In this document: one piece after another, positions 13,801 to 24,744 of the stretch
Position numbering within the stretch: the stretch's first letter is position 1
Layout: every line of letters starts with the position of its first letter
Assembly (NCBI GenBank): GCA_963757155.1
Contig: CAVWQS010000037.1
Location: forward strand, 191,051-255,050
Length of the DNA stretch: 64,000 nucleotides
Source: DASXQK01 sp963757155
Lineage (GTDB): Bacteria > Pseudomonadota > Alphaproteobacteria > Dongiales > Dongiaceae
Direction of reading: 5' to 3'
Made by a program: the position numbers and the translations under genes
The notes under the pieces: generated by a model
What the model was told of the DNA's origin: nothing
Seen by the model: only the letters and a program-made list of their open reading frames with translations
The model's database searches: none

Positions 13801-16800
13801 CCGGTGAGCGTGTCGTCGTGGGTCGAGCCGGTCAGGTTCTCGAAATTGGAGAGGGTGTCGGTGCCGGCGCCGATGGTGTTCTGGGCGATGTCCAGGGCAA
13901 GGCTGACCGTTACGCCGCCGGCGGCGCCGGCATAGCTGACCGTGTCGCCGCCGTCGCCGTTGTCGCCACCGTCCAGGACGTTGGCGTTGGCATCGCCTGC
14001 CAGCGTGTCGTCGAAGGCCGAGCCGGTGAGGTTCTCGATACCGATGAGCGTATCGGTTCCGGCGCCGATTGTGTCCTGAGAGGCGCCTTGGGTTGCCAGG
14101 GTGACGGTCACGCCGCTGGCGGCGTCTTCGTAGCTGGCGGTGTCGCTGCCCAGCCCGCCATCCAGGGTGTCGTTGCCCGCACCACCTTGCAGCGTGTCGT
14201 CGCCGGCGAGGCCGCTCAGGGTATTGGCGTTGCCATCGCCGGTCAGCGTGTCGTTGAAGGCCGAGCCGGTGAGGTTCTCGAAACTGGTGAGGGTGTCGCT
14301 GCCGGCGCCGCCGGTATCCTGGGCCGGCGCCTTGATCCGCGAGGCTGACCGTCACGGCGTCGGCGGCATCGAAATAGCTGGCGGTGTCGGTGCCGTCGCC
14401 GCCATCCAGGATATCGTCGCCATTGCCGCCGTTCAGCGTGTCATTGCCGGCGAGGCCGAGGATCGTGTTGTTGTTATCGTCGCCGGTGAGCGTGTCGTCG
14501 TGGGTCGAGCCGGTCAGGTTCTCGAAATTGGAGAGGGTATCGGTGCCGGCGCCGATGGTGTTCTGGGCGATGTCCAGGGCAAGGCTGACGGTGACGCCGG
14601 CTGGCGGCGTCGGCATAGCTGACCGTATCGCCGCCGTCGCCGTTGTCGCCACCGTCCAGGACGTTGGCGTTGGCATCGCCTGCCAGCGTGTCGTCGAAGG
14701 CCGAGCCGGTCAGGTTCTCGATACCGATGAGCGTATCGGTTCCGGCGCCGATTGTGTCCTGAGAGGCGCCTTGGGTTGCCAGGGTGACGGTCACGCCGCT
14801 GGCGGCGTCTTCGTAGCTGGCGGTGTCGCTGCCCAGCCCGCCATCCAGGGTGTCGTTGCCCGCACCACCTTGCAGCGTGTCGTCGCCGGCGAGGCCGCTC
14901 AGGGTATTGGCGTTGCCATCGCCGGTCAGCGTGTCGTTGAAGGCCGAGCCGGTGAGGTTCTCGAAATTGGTGAGGGTGTCGCTGCCGGCACCCCCGGTGT
15001 CCTGGGCGGTGCCTTGATCCGCGAGGCTCACCGTCACGGCATCGGCGGCGTCGGCATAGCTGACGGTGTCGGTGCCGGCACCGCCATTGATCGTATTGTC
15101 GTTGTCGTCGCCCGCGAGGGTGTCGTTGAAGGCCGAGCCGGTCAGGTTCTCGAAATTGGAGAGGGTGTCGGTGCCGGCGCCGCCTGTGTTCTGGGCGGTC
15201 TCCAGGGCGAGGCTGACGGTCACCCCGCCGGTGGCATCGGCATAGCTGGCCGTGTCGCCGACCTCGCCGTTGTCGCCACCGTCCAGGGTGTCGTTGCCGG
15301 CACCACCCTGCAGCGTGTCGTCGCCGTCGAGGCCCTTGATGACATTGTCATGGGCGTCCCCGGTGAGGGTGTCACCGTGGGCCGAGCCGGTGAGGTTCTC
15401 GATACCGATGAGCGTATCGGTTCCGGCGCCGATTGTGTCCTGAGAGGCGCCTTGGGTCGCCAGGGTGACGGTCACGCCGTTGGCGGCATCCTCATAGCTC
15501 GCGGTGTCGCTGCCCGCGCCGCCATCCAGGGTGTCGTTGCCGGCACCACCCTGCAGCGTGTCGTCGCCGCCAAGGCCGCTGAGGGTGTTGTTGCCTTCAT
15601 CACCAGTCAGCGTGTCATTGAAGCCCGATCCCGTCAGGTTCTCGATGCCGTTGAGGGTGTCGCTGCCGGCACCCCCGGTGTCCTGGGAGTCGTGCTCCGC
15701 GAGGTTGATCGTCACGCCGCTGGCGGCATCGGCATAACTGGCCGTGTCGGTGCCTGAGCCGCCATTGAGCGCGTCGTCGCCGGCGCCGCCGGTCAGCGTA
15801 TCGTCGCCGCCCAGGCCGATGAGGCTGTTGTTTCCGTCGTTCCCGGTGATGACGTTGGCGAGTCCATTGCCGGTGACATCGATGTCGCTGTCGCCGAGCA
15901 GCGTGATGTCATGGACCGTCCCGCCGAGGGTGATGGCAATGCCGGTCGCATCAGCCGGTGCCGAGACGATCAGACCGTCGACAGCCGTCGTGGCCGGGGG
16001 GCCCGAATAGTCGCCCGGGGCGATAAAGATCTTGTCGCCGGCCGCGGCCACGTCGAAGGCCGCCTGGATCGTGGCATAGCCGCCATTGCCGACGAGCAGG
16101 GTCTTGCCGCTCGCGCCGTCATCGACGATCTCGATATTGCTGAGCGTGTCGGTGCCTTCCCCGGTACCGCCAGCGACAGTCCAGCCATCGTCGGTGGCCG
16201 TCACCGTCACGGTGCCCGTGTAATGCGCCGTGTCGATCCCGTCGCCGCCGTCCAGGGTATCGTCGCCGGCACCGCCGGTCAGCGTGTCGTCGCCGGCGCC
16301 GCCGGCGAGCACGTTGGCACCGGCATCGCCGGTCAGGGTATCGTTGTGGCCAGAGCCCGTCAGATTCTCGATATTGGTGAGGGTGTCGGTTCCCGCGCCG
16401 ATCGTGTCTTGTGCCGTGCCAATTGCGAGGCTGACGGTCACGCCGCTGGCGGCATCGGCATAGCTGGCCGTGTCGGTCCCGTCGCCGCCATCCAGGGTGT
16501 CGTTGCCAGCACCACCTTGCAGCGTGTCGTCGCCGCCGAGGCCTTTGATGACATTGTCGTTGGCGTCGCCGGTCAGGGTGTCATCGAAGGCCGAGCCGGT
16601 CAGGTTCTCGATATGAGCGAGGGTATCGGTGCCGGCACCGCCGGTGTCCTGCGCGGTCGCGACGGCAAGGCTGACGGTCACGGCGCTGCCGGCATGGGCG
16701 TAGCTGGCCGTGTCAGTTCCGCCGCCGCCGTCCAGAGTGTCGTCGCCTGCACCACCTTCCAGGGTGTCGTTGCCGGCAAGGCCATTGATCACATTGTCGT

Positions 16801-19800
16801 TGTCATCGCCGGTGAGGGTGTCGGCGAAGGCCGAGCCCGTCAGGTTCTCGATGCCGGTGAGGGTGTCGCTGCCGGCGCCCACGGTATCCTGGGCGGTGGC
16901 GATGGCGAGGCTGACTGTCACGGCGCTGCCGGCATCGGCATAGCTGGCGGTATCCGTGCCGTCGCCGCCGTCCAGCGTGTCGTTGCCAGCCCCACCCTGC
17001 AGCGTGTCGTTGCCGTCCAGGCCCTTGAGGGTATTGGCATTGCCGTCCCCGGTCAGGGTGTCGTCGTAGGCCGAGCCGGTGAGGTTCTCGATATTGGTGA
17101 GGGTGTCGGATCCCGCGCCGATCGTGTCTTGTGCGGTGCCAATTGCGAGGCTGACGGTCACGCCGCTGGCGGCGTCCTCGTAGCTCGCGGTGTCGTTGCC
17201 TGCCCCGCCATCCAGCGTGTCGTTGCCGGCACCACCCTGCAGCGTGTCGTCGCCCGCGAGGCCGCTGAGGGTGTTGGCATTGCCGTCACCGGTGAGCGTG
17301 TCGTCGTGGGCCGAGCCGGTGAGGTTCTCGAAATTGGTGAGGGTGTCGCTTCCGGCACCCACCGTGTCCTGGGCGGAGACTTGCAACGCCAGGCTGACGG
17401 TCACGCCGCTGGCGGCATCAGAATAGCTGGCGGTATCCGTCCCGTCGCCACCGTCCAGCGTGTCGTCGCCGGCGCCACCGTTCAGCGTGTCGTCGCCGGC
17501 GAGGCCGCTGAGGGTATTGGCGTTGGCGTCGCCGGTCAGGGTGTCGTTGAAGGCCGAGCCGGTCAGGCTCTCGATATTGCTGAGGGTGTCGCTCCCGGCA
17601 CCGCCGGTATCCTGGGCGGAGCCTTGCAACGCCAGGCTGACGGTCACGCCGCTGGCGGCATCGGCATAGCTGGCGGTGTCGGTCCCGTCGCCGCCGTCCA
17701 GCGTGTCGTTGCCAGCACCACCCTGCAGCGTGTCGTCGCCGGCGAGGCCGCTGAGGGTATTGGCATTGCCGTCGCCGGTCAGGGTGTCGTCGAAGGCCGA
17801 GCCGGTCAGATTCTCGATATTGACGAGGGTGTCGTGCCCGGCACCGAGGGTATCCTGGCCGGAGCCTTGCAACGCCAGGTTGACGGTCACACCGCTGGCG
17901 GCATCGGCATAGCTGGCGGTGTCGGTCCCGTCGCCGCCGTCCAGGACGTTAGTGCCGGCATCGCCGGTGAGCGTGTCGTCGAAGGCCGAGCCGGTCAGGT
18001 TCTCGATACTGACCAGGGTGTCGCTCCCGGCACCCCCGGTGTCCTGGGGCGAGCCTTGCAACGCCAGGCTGACGTTCACGCCGCTGGCGGCATCGGCATA
18101 GCTGGCGGTATCCGTCCCGTCGCCGCCGTCCAGCGTGTCGTCGCCGGCGCCGCCGTCCAGCGTGTCGTCGCCGGCACCACCCTGCAGGGTGTCGTTGCCG
18201 GCGAGGCCGCTGATGCTGTCAGACCCGTTATTGCCGATCAGCGTGTTGGCGCTGCCATCGCCGGTCAGGGTGTCGTCGAAGCCCGAGCCGGTCAGGTTCT
18301 CGATGCTGATGAGGGTGTCGATTCCCGCGCCGCCGGTATCCTGGGCGGTATCCAGGGCAAGGCTGACGGTCACCCCGCCGGCGGTACCGGCATAGCTGAC
18401 GGTGTCGGTCCCGTCGCCACCGTCCAGGACGTTGGCGTTGCCGTCGCCGGTCAGGGTGTCGTCGAAGGCCGAGCCGGTCAGGTTCTCGATATGGACGAGG
18501 GTGTCGCTGCCGGCTCCCACCGTATCCTGGGCGGAGCCTTGCAACGCCAGGCTGACGGTCACGCCGCTGCCGGCATCGGAATAGCTGGCGGTGTCGCTAC
18601 CCGCACCGCCGTCCAGCGTGTCGTCGCCGGCGCCGCCGTTCAGCGTGTCGTCGCCGTCGAGGCCGCTGAGGGTATTGGCGTTGGCATCGCCGATCAGGGT
18701 GTCGTTGAAGGCCGAGCCGGTCAGGTTCTCGATATTGACGAGGGTGTCGCTCCCGGCTCCCACCGTATCCTGGGCGGAGCCTTGCAACGCCAGGCTGACG
18801 GTCACGCCGCTGCCGGCATCGGCATAGCTGGCGGTATCGCTACCCGCACCGCCGTCCAGCGTGTCGTCGCCGGCGCCGCCGTCCAGCGTGTCGTCGCCGG
18901 CGAGGCCGCTGAGGGTATTGGCGCTGCCATCGCCGGTCAGGGTGTCGTTGTGGCCCGAGCCGGTCAGGTTCTCGATATTGGAGAGGGTGTCGCTGCCGGC
19001 TCCCACCGTATCCTGGACGGCGCCTTGCAACGCCAGGCTGACGGTCACGCCGCTGCCGGCATCGGAGTAGCTGGCGGTATCGGTCCCGTCGCCCCCATCC
19101 AGCGTGTCGTTGCCCCCACCACCCTGCAGCGTGTCGTCGCCGAGCCCGCCGATCAGGGAGTCGTTGCCGCCCAGGCCGCTGAGGCTGTTGTTTCCGTCGT
19201 TCCCGGTGATGACGTTGGCGAGTCCATTGCCGGTGACATCGATGTCGCTGTCGCCGAGCAGCGTGATGTCATGGACCGTCCCGCCGAGGGTGATGGCAAT
19301 GCCGGTCGCATCAGCCGGTGCCGAGACGATCAGACCGTCGACAGCCGTCGTGGCCGGGCTGCCCGAATAGTCGCCCGGGGCGATAAAGATCTTGTCGCCG
19401 GCCGCGGCCGCGTCGAAGGCCGCCTGGATCGTGGCATAGCCGCCATTGCCGACGAGCAGGATCTTGCCGCCCGCGGCGTCATCGATGACCTCGACATTGC
19501 TGAGCGCATCGGTGCCTTCGTCGGCGCCGCCATCGACGCTCCAGCCGTCGCCGGTGGCCGTCACCGTCACGGTGCCCGTGTAATGCGCCGTATCAGTCCC
19601 GGCGCCGCCGTCCAAGCTGTCGTTGCCGGCGCCGCCGGTCAGCGTGTCGTTGCCGGCGAGGCCGCTGAGGGTATTGGCGTTGTCGTCGCCGGTCAGGGTG
19701 TCGTTGAAGGCCGAGCCGGTCAGGTTCTCGATACTGATGAGGGTGTCGCTGCCGGCTCCCACCGTGTCCTGGGCGGAGCCTTGCAACGCCAGGCTGACGG

Positions 19801-21139
19801 TCACGCCGCTGCCGGCAAGGGAGTAGCTGGCGGTATCCGTCCCTTCGCCCCCATCCAGCGTGTCGTCGCCACCAGCGCCCTGTAGCGTGTCGTCGCCGGC
19901 CAGGCCGCTGAGGATATTGGGAGCGTTGTTGCCGGTCAGGATGTCGTTGAAGACCGTGCCGGTGACGTTCGCGATACTGATGAGGGTGTCGGTCCCGACA
20001 CCGTCGGGATCGCCGCTGTAATCGGCATAGCTGGCGGTGTCGCTGCCCGCACCGCCGTCCAGCGTGTCGTCGCCGGCGCCGCCGTACAATGTGTCGTCGC
20101 CGGCGTCACCCTCCAGCTTGTCGTTGCCGGCGAGGCCGCTGATGCTGTCGTTGCCGTCGCCGCCGATCAGCGTATTGTCGCCGCTGTCGCCGGTGATGGT
20201 GTCGTTGCCAGAACCGCCGATGGCGTTCTCGATCGAGGTGAATGTCGCCGTGCTGCCTGTGGTGGAGGATGTGCCCGCGTTCAGATCGATCGTGACGTCC
20301 GTTCCAGCATCCTCATAGCTGATGGCATCGTTGCCGGCCCCGCCGTGCACGGTGGCGGCGCCCGTGTGGTTTTCGAGATGGAAGACCGTAGAGTCGTCGC
20401 TGCCGTCGACGACCTGGCCATCCGGTCCGGTCAGATAGACGCTGACCGGCTGCGCAACCGTCGAGCTGTAAGTGTTGTCGTGGACGAAATCACCCACCGC
20501 GAAGGTCGGCGAGGTCGCGTTGCCGCCGACATCGGCACCACCTGTCGACCCGCTGAAGCTGTTGTGCGAGACGTCGAACGCGGACATCCGCTCGCTGAAG
20601 ACGCCGCCGCCGTTGTCGGCGAAGGTGTTGTGGGCGATCGAACCCGTGCTGCCGTCCTTGAGATACGCGGCCTGGGTCCAGTCCTGCACGAGGTTGTGGT
20701 CGAAAGCGAGGCCCGTGGCAGAGCCGGAGGTGCCGAAGGGACGCGAGCTGAAGGCATCCCCGGTGAGCACGGAGTTCTCGATCGTCGCATTGGCGCCGCC
20801 GATCAGCAGGCCGATACGGGGCGGAACGGTGGCATCCGGCGTGCTTGACGTGTCGTAGCTGCCGCTGATCTCGACGCCGCCCACGGTCACGCCGTTGGCG
20901 GCAATCTTCACGCCGCCGGTGATGACGGTTTCAGGCCCGCGGGCCTCGGCGCCATCGACACCGTCATTCGCGCCCACGAGGGTCACGGCTTTGCTGAGGA
21001 CCACATGCTCGGCGTAGGTCCCGGCACTGGCGATGAGTATGGAGCCGGCAAGGGTCGTGGGCGCGTCGATCGCCGCCTGGATGGTCCCGTAGGTGGCGAC
21101 GAGAATGCCGCCGTTGAAAACTCGAACCGTGTTGGCCAT
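10818..21139 (-). CDS. Giant RTX / beta-helix exoprotein 2 with type I secretion-like C-terminus (several frameshifts)
   Basis: Starts with MANTVRVFNGGILVATYG at 21139, preceded by AAAGGGG. Intended length is about 3,440 residues. Residues 1-250 are a beta-helix nearly identical in plan to exoprotein 1. About 25 modules of roughly 80 residues follow, each with TASYADAASGVTVSLA, a linker TLTNIENLTGSAFNDTLTG and RTX nonapeptides (LSGLAGDDTLNGGAGDDTL). The C-terminus (about 11160 to 10818) is a typical RTX tail, GIDSFVFDKAFGKDTITGF then DTIDFS, ending SHFHFG, which is the kind of domain recognised by type I exporters. The reading frame shifts near 14597, 14332, 13712, 12289, 12005 and 11973. In most places comparison with sister repeats shows one extra or missing base. 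The gene is either damaged or mis-sequenced; consistent repeat coding on both sides of each shift favours sequencing error. Confidence 0.87.
13725..15080 (-). repeat. Tandem duplication of ~681 bases inside exoprotein 2
   Basis: The stretch starting near 13725 recurs almost base for base starting near 14400 (for example, the block around 13958 matches the block around 14641). The observed offset is 683, or about 681 after allowing for the two extra bases noted as frameshifts, equal to 227 codons. It carries several RTX modules and shows recent growth of the array by unequal exchange. Confidence 0.7.
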
Positions 21140-21420
21140 GGGACCCCTTTACCGGATGCAGCTGCGTGACTGAGGGAGGGCGATCCGCGTTTGGCGGCTC
21201 GCAGCGAGTTTCGTGCCCATCTCGGACGGGCGAGGCGGCGCGGTCGGGTGCTTCGGGTCGTGGGATGCCCTGCGAGGCGTCGAGGGCCGGCTGGAAAGAT
21301 GGCAGGGAGGCCGGGCCGAGGTCTCGGCGTCGCGTAGGGCGCAGATGAAGGCACCCACGTCGAGGTTGACGAGCGTCGTGCCATCGGCGGTGCCATGACG
21401 AGACACCGCCGCCTCCCGGA

Positions 21421-21496
21421 GGCCAAAATTTGTCATTAATTGCCCCGATATGTGTCCTTTAATGAACACGTCTCTTCTTAAGTTTTCATTTACAGA
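21421..21496 (-). promoter_or_regulatory. Conserved upstream element of exoprotein 2
   Basis: About 285 bases before the start at 21139. On the minus strand: TCTGTAAAT, an inverted repeat GTGT...ACAC (21452-21469) around TCATTAAAGG, then CGGGGCA and TTTTGGCC. This matches the order and spacing of motifs at 10193-10267 while the surrounding sequence differs, which suggests selection for a shared control site. Confidence 0.5.
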
Positions 21497-21701
21497 GATG
21501 CGCCCGGTTCGACAAGGAGAATCCCGGGTTCCTGCCCAAATGGAACTTAAGGCCATTATTACTCGGAGAAGGCAGGGCGGCCGTGTTGCCGACCATAGGC
21601 CCGCGCCTTAGGGGCACTGGCTAAGGCGTTACACGAACTACTTCTGTGAGGGGACGCGCGCCGGCCCGGCCTCGCGAGGAGGCGATTTCAAAACGGAGTT
21701 C

Positions 21702-21720
21702 GCCCCCGGGAACCGGGGGC
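21702..21720 (-). terminator. Probable terminator of gltA
   Basis: Hairpin GCCCCCGG-TTC-CCGGGGGC just past the gltA stop, followed on the minus strand by GAACTCCGTTTTG. The T tract is short, so rho independence is likely but not certain. Confidence 0.6.
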
Positions 21721-21727
21721 GGGGAGG

Positions 21728-23056
21728 TCAGCTCCGCTTGTCGATGGGAATGAACTCGCGCTGCACCGACCCGGTATAGAGCTGGCGCGGCCGGCCGATG
21801 CGCTGGGAGGGGTCCTCGATCATCTCGATCCACTGGGCGACCCAGCCCACGGTGCGCGCCACGGCGAAGAGCACCGTGAACATCGAGGTGGGGAAGCCGA
21901 TCGCTTCGAGGATCAGGCCGGAATAGAAATCCACATTCGGATAGAGCTTGCGCTCGACGAAATACTCGTCCTCCAGCGCGATGCGCTCGAGCTCGAGGGC
22001 CAGCTCCAGCAGCGGCAGCTCGCGCTTGTTGAGCTCGTCCAGCACCTCGTGGCAGGCCTTGCGCATCACCGCGGCGCGCGGGTCGTAGTTCTTGTAGACC
22101 CGGTGGCCGAAGCCCATCAGGCGGAAGTGATCGTTCTTGTCCTTGGCGCGGGCGATGAACTCGGGGATGCGCTTCTTGTCCCCGATCTGGCGCAGCATGT
22201 TGAGCACAGCCTCATTGGCCCCGCCATGGGCCGGCCCCCAGAGGGAGGCGATGCCGGCGGCGATGCAGGCGAAGGGATTGGCGCCGGAGGATCCGGCCAT
22301 GCGCACCGTGGAGGTGGAGGCGTTCTGCTCGTGATCGGCATGCAGGATGAAGATGCGGTCCATCGCCTTGGCGACGACCGGATTGACCACGTAATCCTCC
22401 GCCGGCACGGCGAAGGTCATGCGCAGGAAATTCTCGGCGTAGGTCAGGTCGTTGCGCGGCGAGATGAAGGGCTGGCCGGTCGAATATTTATGGGCCATGG
22501 CCGCGATGGTCGGCATCTTGGCGATCAGACGGTGGGAGGCTACCTCGCGCTGGCGCGGATCGTTGATGTCGGTGCTGTCGTGATAGAAGGCGGAGAGGGC
22601 GCCCACCACGCCGACCATCACCGCCATCGGATGCGCATCGCGCCGGAAGCCGCGGTAGAAGGTATGGATCTGCTCGTGCAGCATCGTGTGATAGGTGATG
22701 TTCTTCCGGAACTCCGCCTTCTGCGGCACATTGGGCAGCTCGCCATAGAGCAGGAGATAGCAGACCTCGAGGAAGTCGCTCTTCTCCGCCAGCTCCTCGA
22801 TGGGATAGCCGCGATGGAGCAGGATCCCCTTCTCGCCGTCGATATAGGTGATCTTGGATTCGCAGGAGGCCGTGGAGGTGAAGCCCGGGTCGTAGGTGAA
22901 GACGTCATGCTCGGTGTAGAGCTTGCGCACATCGATGACGCGGGGACCCATCGTCCCGTCCATGACGGGCAGATCATAGGATTTGTCCGCGGTGGGATCG
23001 CTGACGGTGACATGGTTGGCCGTGTTCCTGGCCGGTGGAGCGGCGTCATTCGCCAT
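21728..23056 (-). CDS. gltA: Citrate synthase
   Basis: Condenses acetyl-CoA with oxaloacetate to citrate in the TCA cycle. The frame is open further upstream, but MANDAAPP at 23056 has GGAGGTG seven bases before it, so this start (442 residues) is preferred over the extended one at 23098. Active-site signatures are present: HADHEQNASTSTVRMAGSSG, GPAHGGANEA, MGFGHRVYKNYDPRA and NVDFYSG, which supply the catalytic histidines and aspartate. Length and N-terminal beta domain (YDLPVMDGTMG, FTYDPGFTST) fit the hexameric, NADH-sensitive type II enzymes of proteobacteria. It lies downstream of gltX on the same strand with a 120-base gap that can hold its own promoter. Confidence 0.97.
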   Translation of the reverse strand: MANDAAPPARNTANHVTVSDPTADKSYDLPVMDGTMGPRVIDVRKLYTEHDVFTYDPGFTSTASCESKITYIDGEKGILLHRGYPIEELAEKSDFLEVCYLLLYGELPNVPQKAEFRKNITYHTMLHEQIHTFYRGFRRDAHPMAVMVGVVGALSAFYHDSTDINDPRQREVASHRLIAKMPTIAAMAHKYSTGQPFISPRNDLTYAENFLRMTFAVPAEDYVVNPVVAKAMDRIFILHADHEQNASTSTVRMAGSSGANPFACIAAGIASLWGPAHGGANEAVLNMLRQIGDKKRIPEFIARAKDKNDHFRLMGFGHRVYKNYDPRAAVMRKACHEVLDELNKRELPLLELALELERIALEDEYFVERKLYPNVDFYSGLILEAIGFPTSMFTVLFAVARTVGWVAQWIEMIEDPSQRIGRPRQLYTGSVQREFIPIDKRS

Positions 23057-23179
23057 GGTCGTCACCTCCGATTGTGCGGTGCAAAATGTGCACTGCAATA
23101 AAGATAGGCTGGAACAGGTTACGGTTCAACATGAGCCCTATCCGGCCCGTCGGAATTGCCGGGAAACCCAGGGCCCGGA

Positions 23180-24589
23180 TCATGAAACCGGCGGGGCCGC
23201 CGCGTCGGCCAAACGGTGGAGAACCTCGGCCTTTCCCAGCACGGTCATGACCTCGAAAACGCCGGGCGATACGGTCGAGCCGGTGAGGGCGGCGCGCAGC
23301 GGCTGGGCGATCTGGCCGAGCTTCAGGCCTGCGGCCTCGGCGAAGCTTCGCACCACCGCTTCCAGCCCCGCCGCCGTCCAGTCGGCTTCGGCCAGCAGGG
23401 TCCCCAGCGCCGCGAGATGGCCGCGCGCCGCAGGGGTGAGAAGCTTTGCCGCCTTCTCCTCGACGGGCAGGGGCCGCGGCCGGACATAGAACAGGGCGTT
23501 GTCGGCGAGCTGCTCGAGCGTCTCGGCCCGGGCCTTCAGCCCCTCCATCCCGGCGGCGAGCCGTGCCTCGGCCGCGCTGTCGGGAACCGTGCCCAGCCGC
23601 TTGGCGATCCGCGGCAGCACGAGGGAGGCGAGGCGCTCGTTGTCGGCCGCCCTGATGTAGTGGCCGTTCAGATTGTTCAGCTTGGCGAGATCGAAGCGGG
23701 CGGGGGAGCGGCCGATGCTGCCGAGATCGAACCAGGCGATCGCTTCCTCGGTCGAGATGATCTCGTCATTGCCATGGGCCCAGCCCAGCCGCAGCAGATA
23801 GTTGCGCAAGCTCTCCGGGAGATAGCCCATCTCGCGATAGGCCTCGGCGCCCAGCGCGCCATGGCGCTTCGAGAGCTTGGCGCCGTCGGGGCCATGGATC
23901 ATGGGGACATGGGCGAAGCTCGGCTTCGGCCAGCCCATGGCATCGTAGAGCTGGACCTGGCGGAAGGTGTTCGTCAGATGGTCGTCGCCGCGGATCACAT
24001 GGGTGATGTCCATGTCGTGATCGTCCACGACGACGGAGAGCATATAGACCGGCGTGCCGTCGGCGCGCAGCAGCACCATGTCGTCGAGCTGCTCATTGCC
24101 GACCCTGACCTCGCCCTGCACCTCGTCGGTGACGACCGTCTCGCCGCTCTGGGGCATCTTCAGGCGGATGACCGGCGCCACATCCTTCGGTGCCTCGGCG
24201 GGATCGCGGTCGCGCCAGCGCCCGTCATAGCGCACGGGCTTGCCCGCGGCACGCGCGGCCTCGCGCATCGCCTCGAGCTCGGCCGGAGTGGAATAGCAGT
24301 AGTAGGCCTTCCCCTCGGCCAGGAGCTGGCGCGCGACCTCGGCGTGACGCGGCGCGCGGGCGAACTGATGCACCACCTCGCCGTCCCACTCGAGCCCCAG
24401 CCAGGAGAGCCCGTCGATGATGGCGTCGATGGCCGCCTGGGTCGAGCGCTGGCGATCGGTGTCCTCGATGCGCAACAGAAACCGGCCGCCGTGATGGCGC
24501 GAATAGAGCCAGTTGAAGAGCGCGGTCCGGGCGCCGCCGATATGCAGATATCCCGTGGGCGAGGGGGCGAAGCGGGTGACGACGGTCAT
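23180..24589 (-). CDS. gltX: Glutamyl-tRNA synthetase
   Basis: Class I aminoacyl-tRNA synthetase that charges tRNA with glutamate. 469 residues, the usual length. The HIGH signature is PSPTGYLHIGGARTALFNW at residues 8-26, and the KMSKS signature is KLSKRHG near residue 240. The C-terminal helical anticodon-binding domain is intact. The start at 24589 leads straight into MTVVTRFAPSPTG, the conserved N-terminus. Alphaproteobacteria often carry two GltX-like enzymes, one of which may prefer tRNA-Gln; the sequence alone does not tell which this is. It diverges from comEC across a short shared promoter region. Confidence 0.97.
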   Translation of the reverse strand: MTVVTRFAPSPTGYLHIGGARTALFNWLYSRHHGGRFLLRIEDTDRQRSTQAAIDAIIDGLSWLGLEWDGEVVHQFARAPRHAEVARQLLAEGKAYYCYSTPAELEAMREAARAAGKPVRYDGRWRDRDPAEAPKDVAPVIRLKMPQSGETVVTDEVQGEVRVGNEQLDDMVLLRADGTPVYMLSVVVDDHDMDITHVIRGDDHLTNTFRQVQLYDAMGWPKPSFAHVPMIHGPDGAKLSKRHGALGAEAYREMGYLPESLRNYLLRLGWAHGNDEIISTEEAIAWFDLGSIGRSPARFDLAKLNNLNGHYIRAADNERLASLVLPRIAKRLGTVPDSAAEARLAAGMEGLKARAETLEQLADNALFYVRPRPLPVEEKAAKLLTPAARGHLAALGTLLAEADWTAAGLEAVVRSFAEAAGLKLGQIAQPLRAALTGSTVSPGVFEVMTVLGKAEVLHRLADAAAPPVS

Positions 24590-24744
24590 TGTGCTGCTGA
24601 GATGCCGGTGAAGGGGCGATGTCTAGCATAGGGCCCAGAGGGGCGACAATGTCGCCGCGGGGCCGGCAGCGAACCCCCACAATCTTTGGACGAGAATACG
24701 CGAGGAATGGAATACTCGGGCTGAGGGAGGCTGGTGCCGGGGAC

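Noticed and set aside
15911..19885. 1,324-codon open frame on the plus strand opposite exoprotein 2 (and similar frames at 358-1971, 2035-2994, 4035-5045, 5130-6140)
   Set aside because: These are antisense shadows of the RTX repeats: the repeated codons of the minus strand leave the opposite frame open. Their products (VVAGTTLQRVVA repeats) have no start-site signal and mirror the coding periodicity of the real gene.
23216..24631. 471-codon plus-strand frame opposite gltX, and 22049-23101 opposite gltA
   Set aside because: GC-rich antisense shadows; the minus strand encodes complete, unmistakable enzymes.
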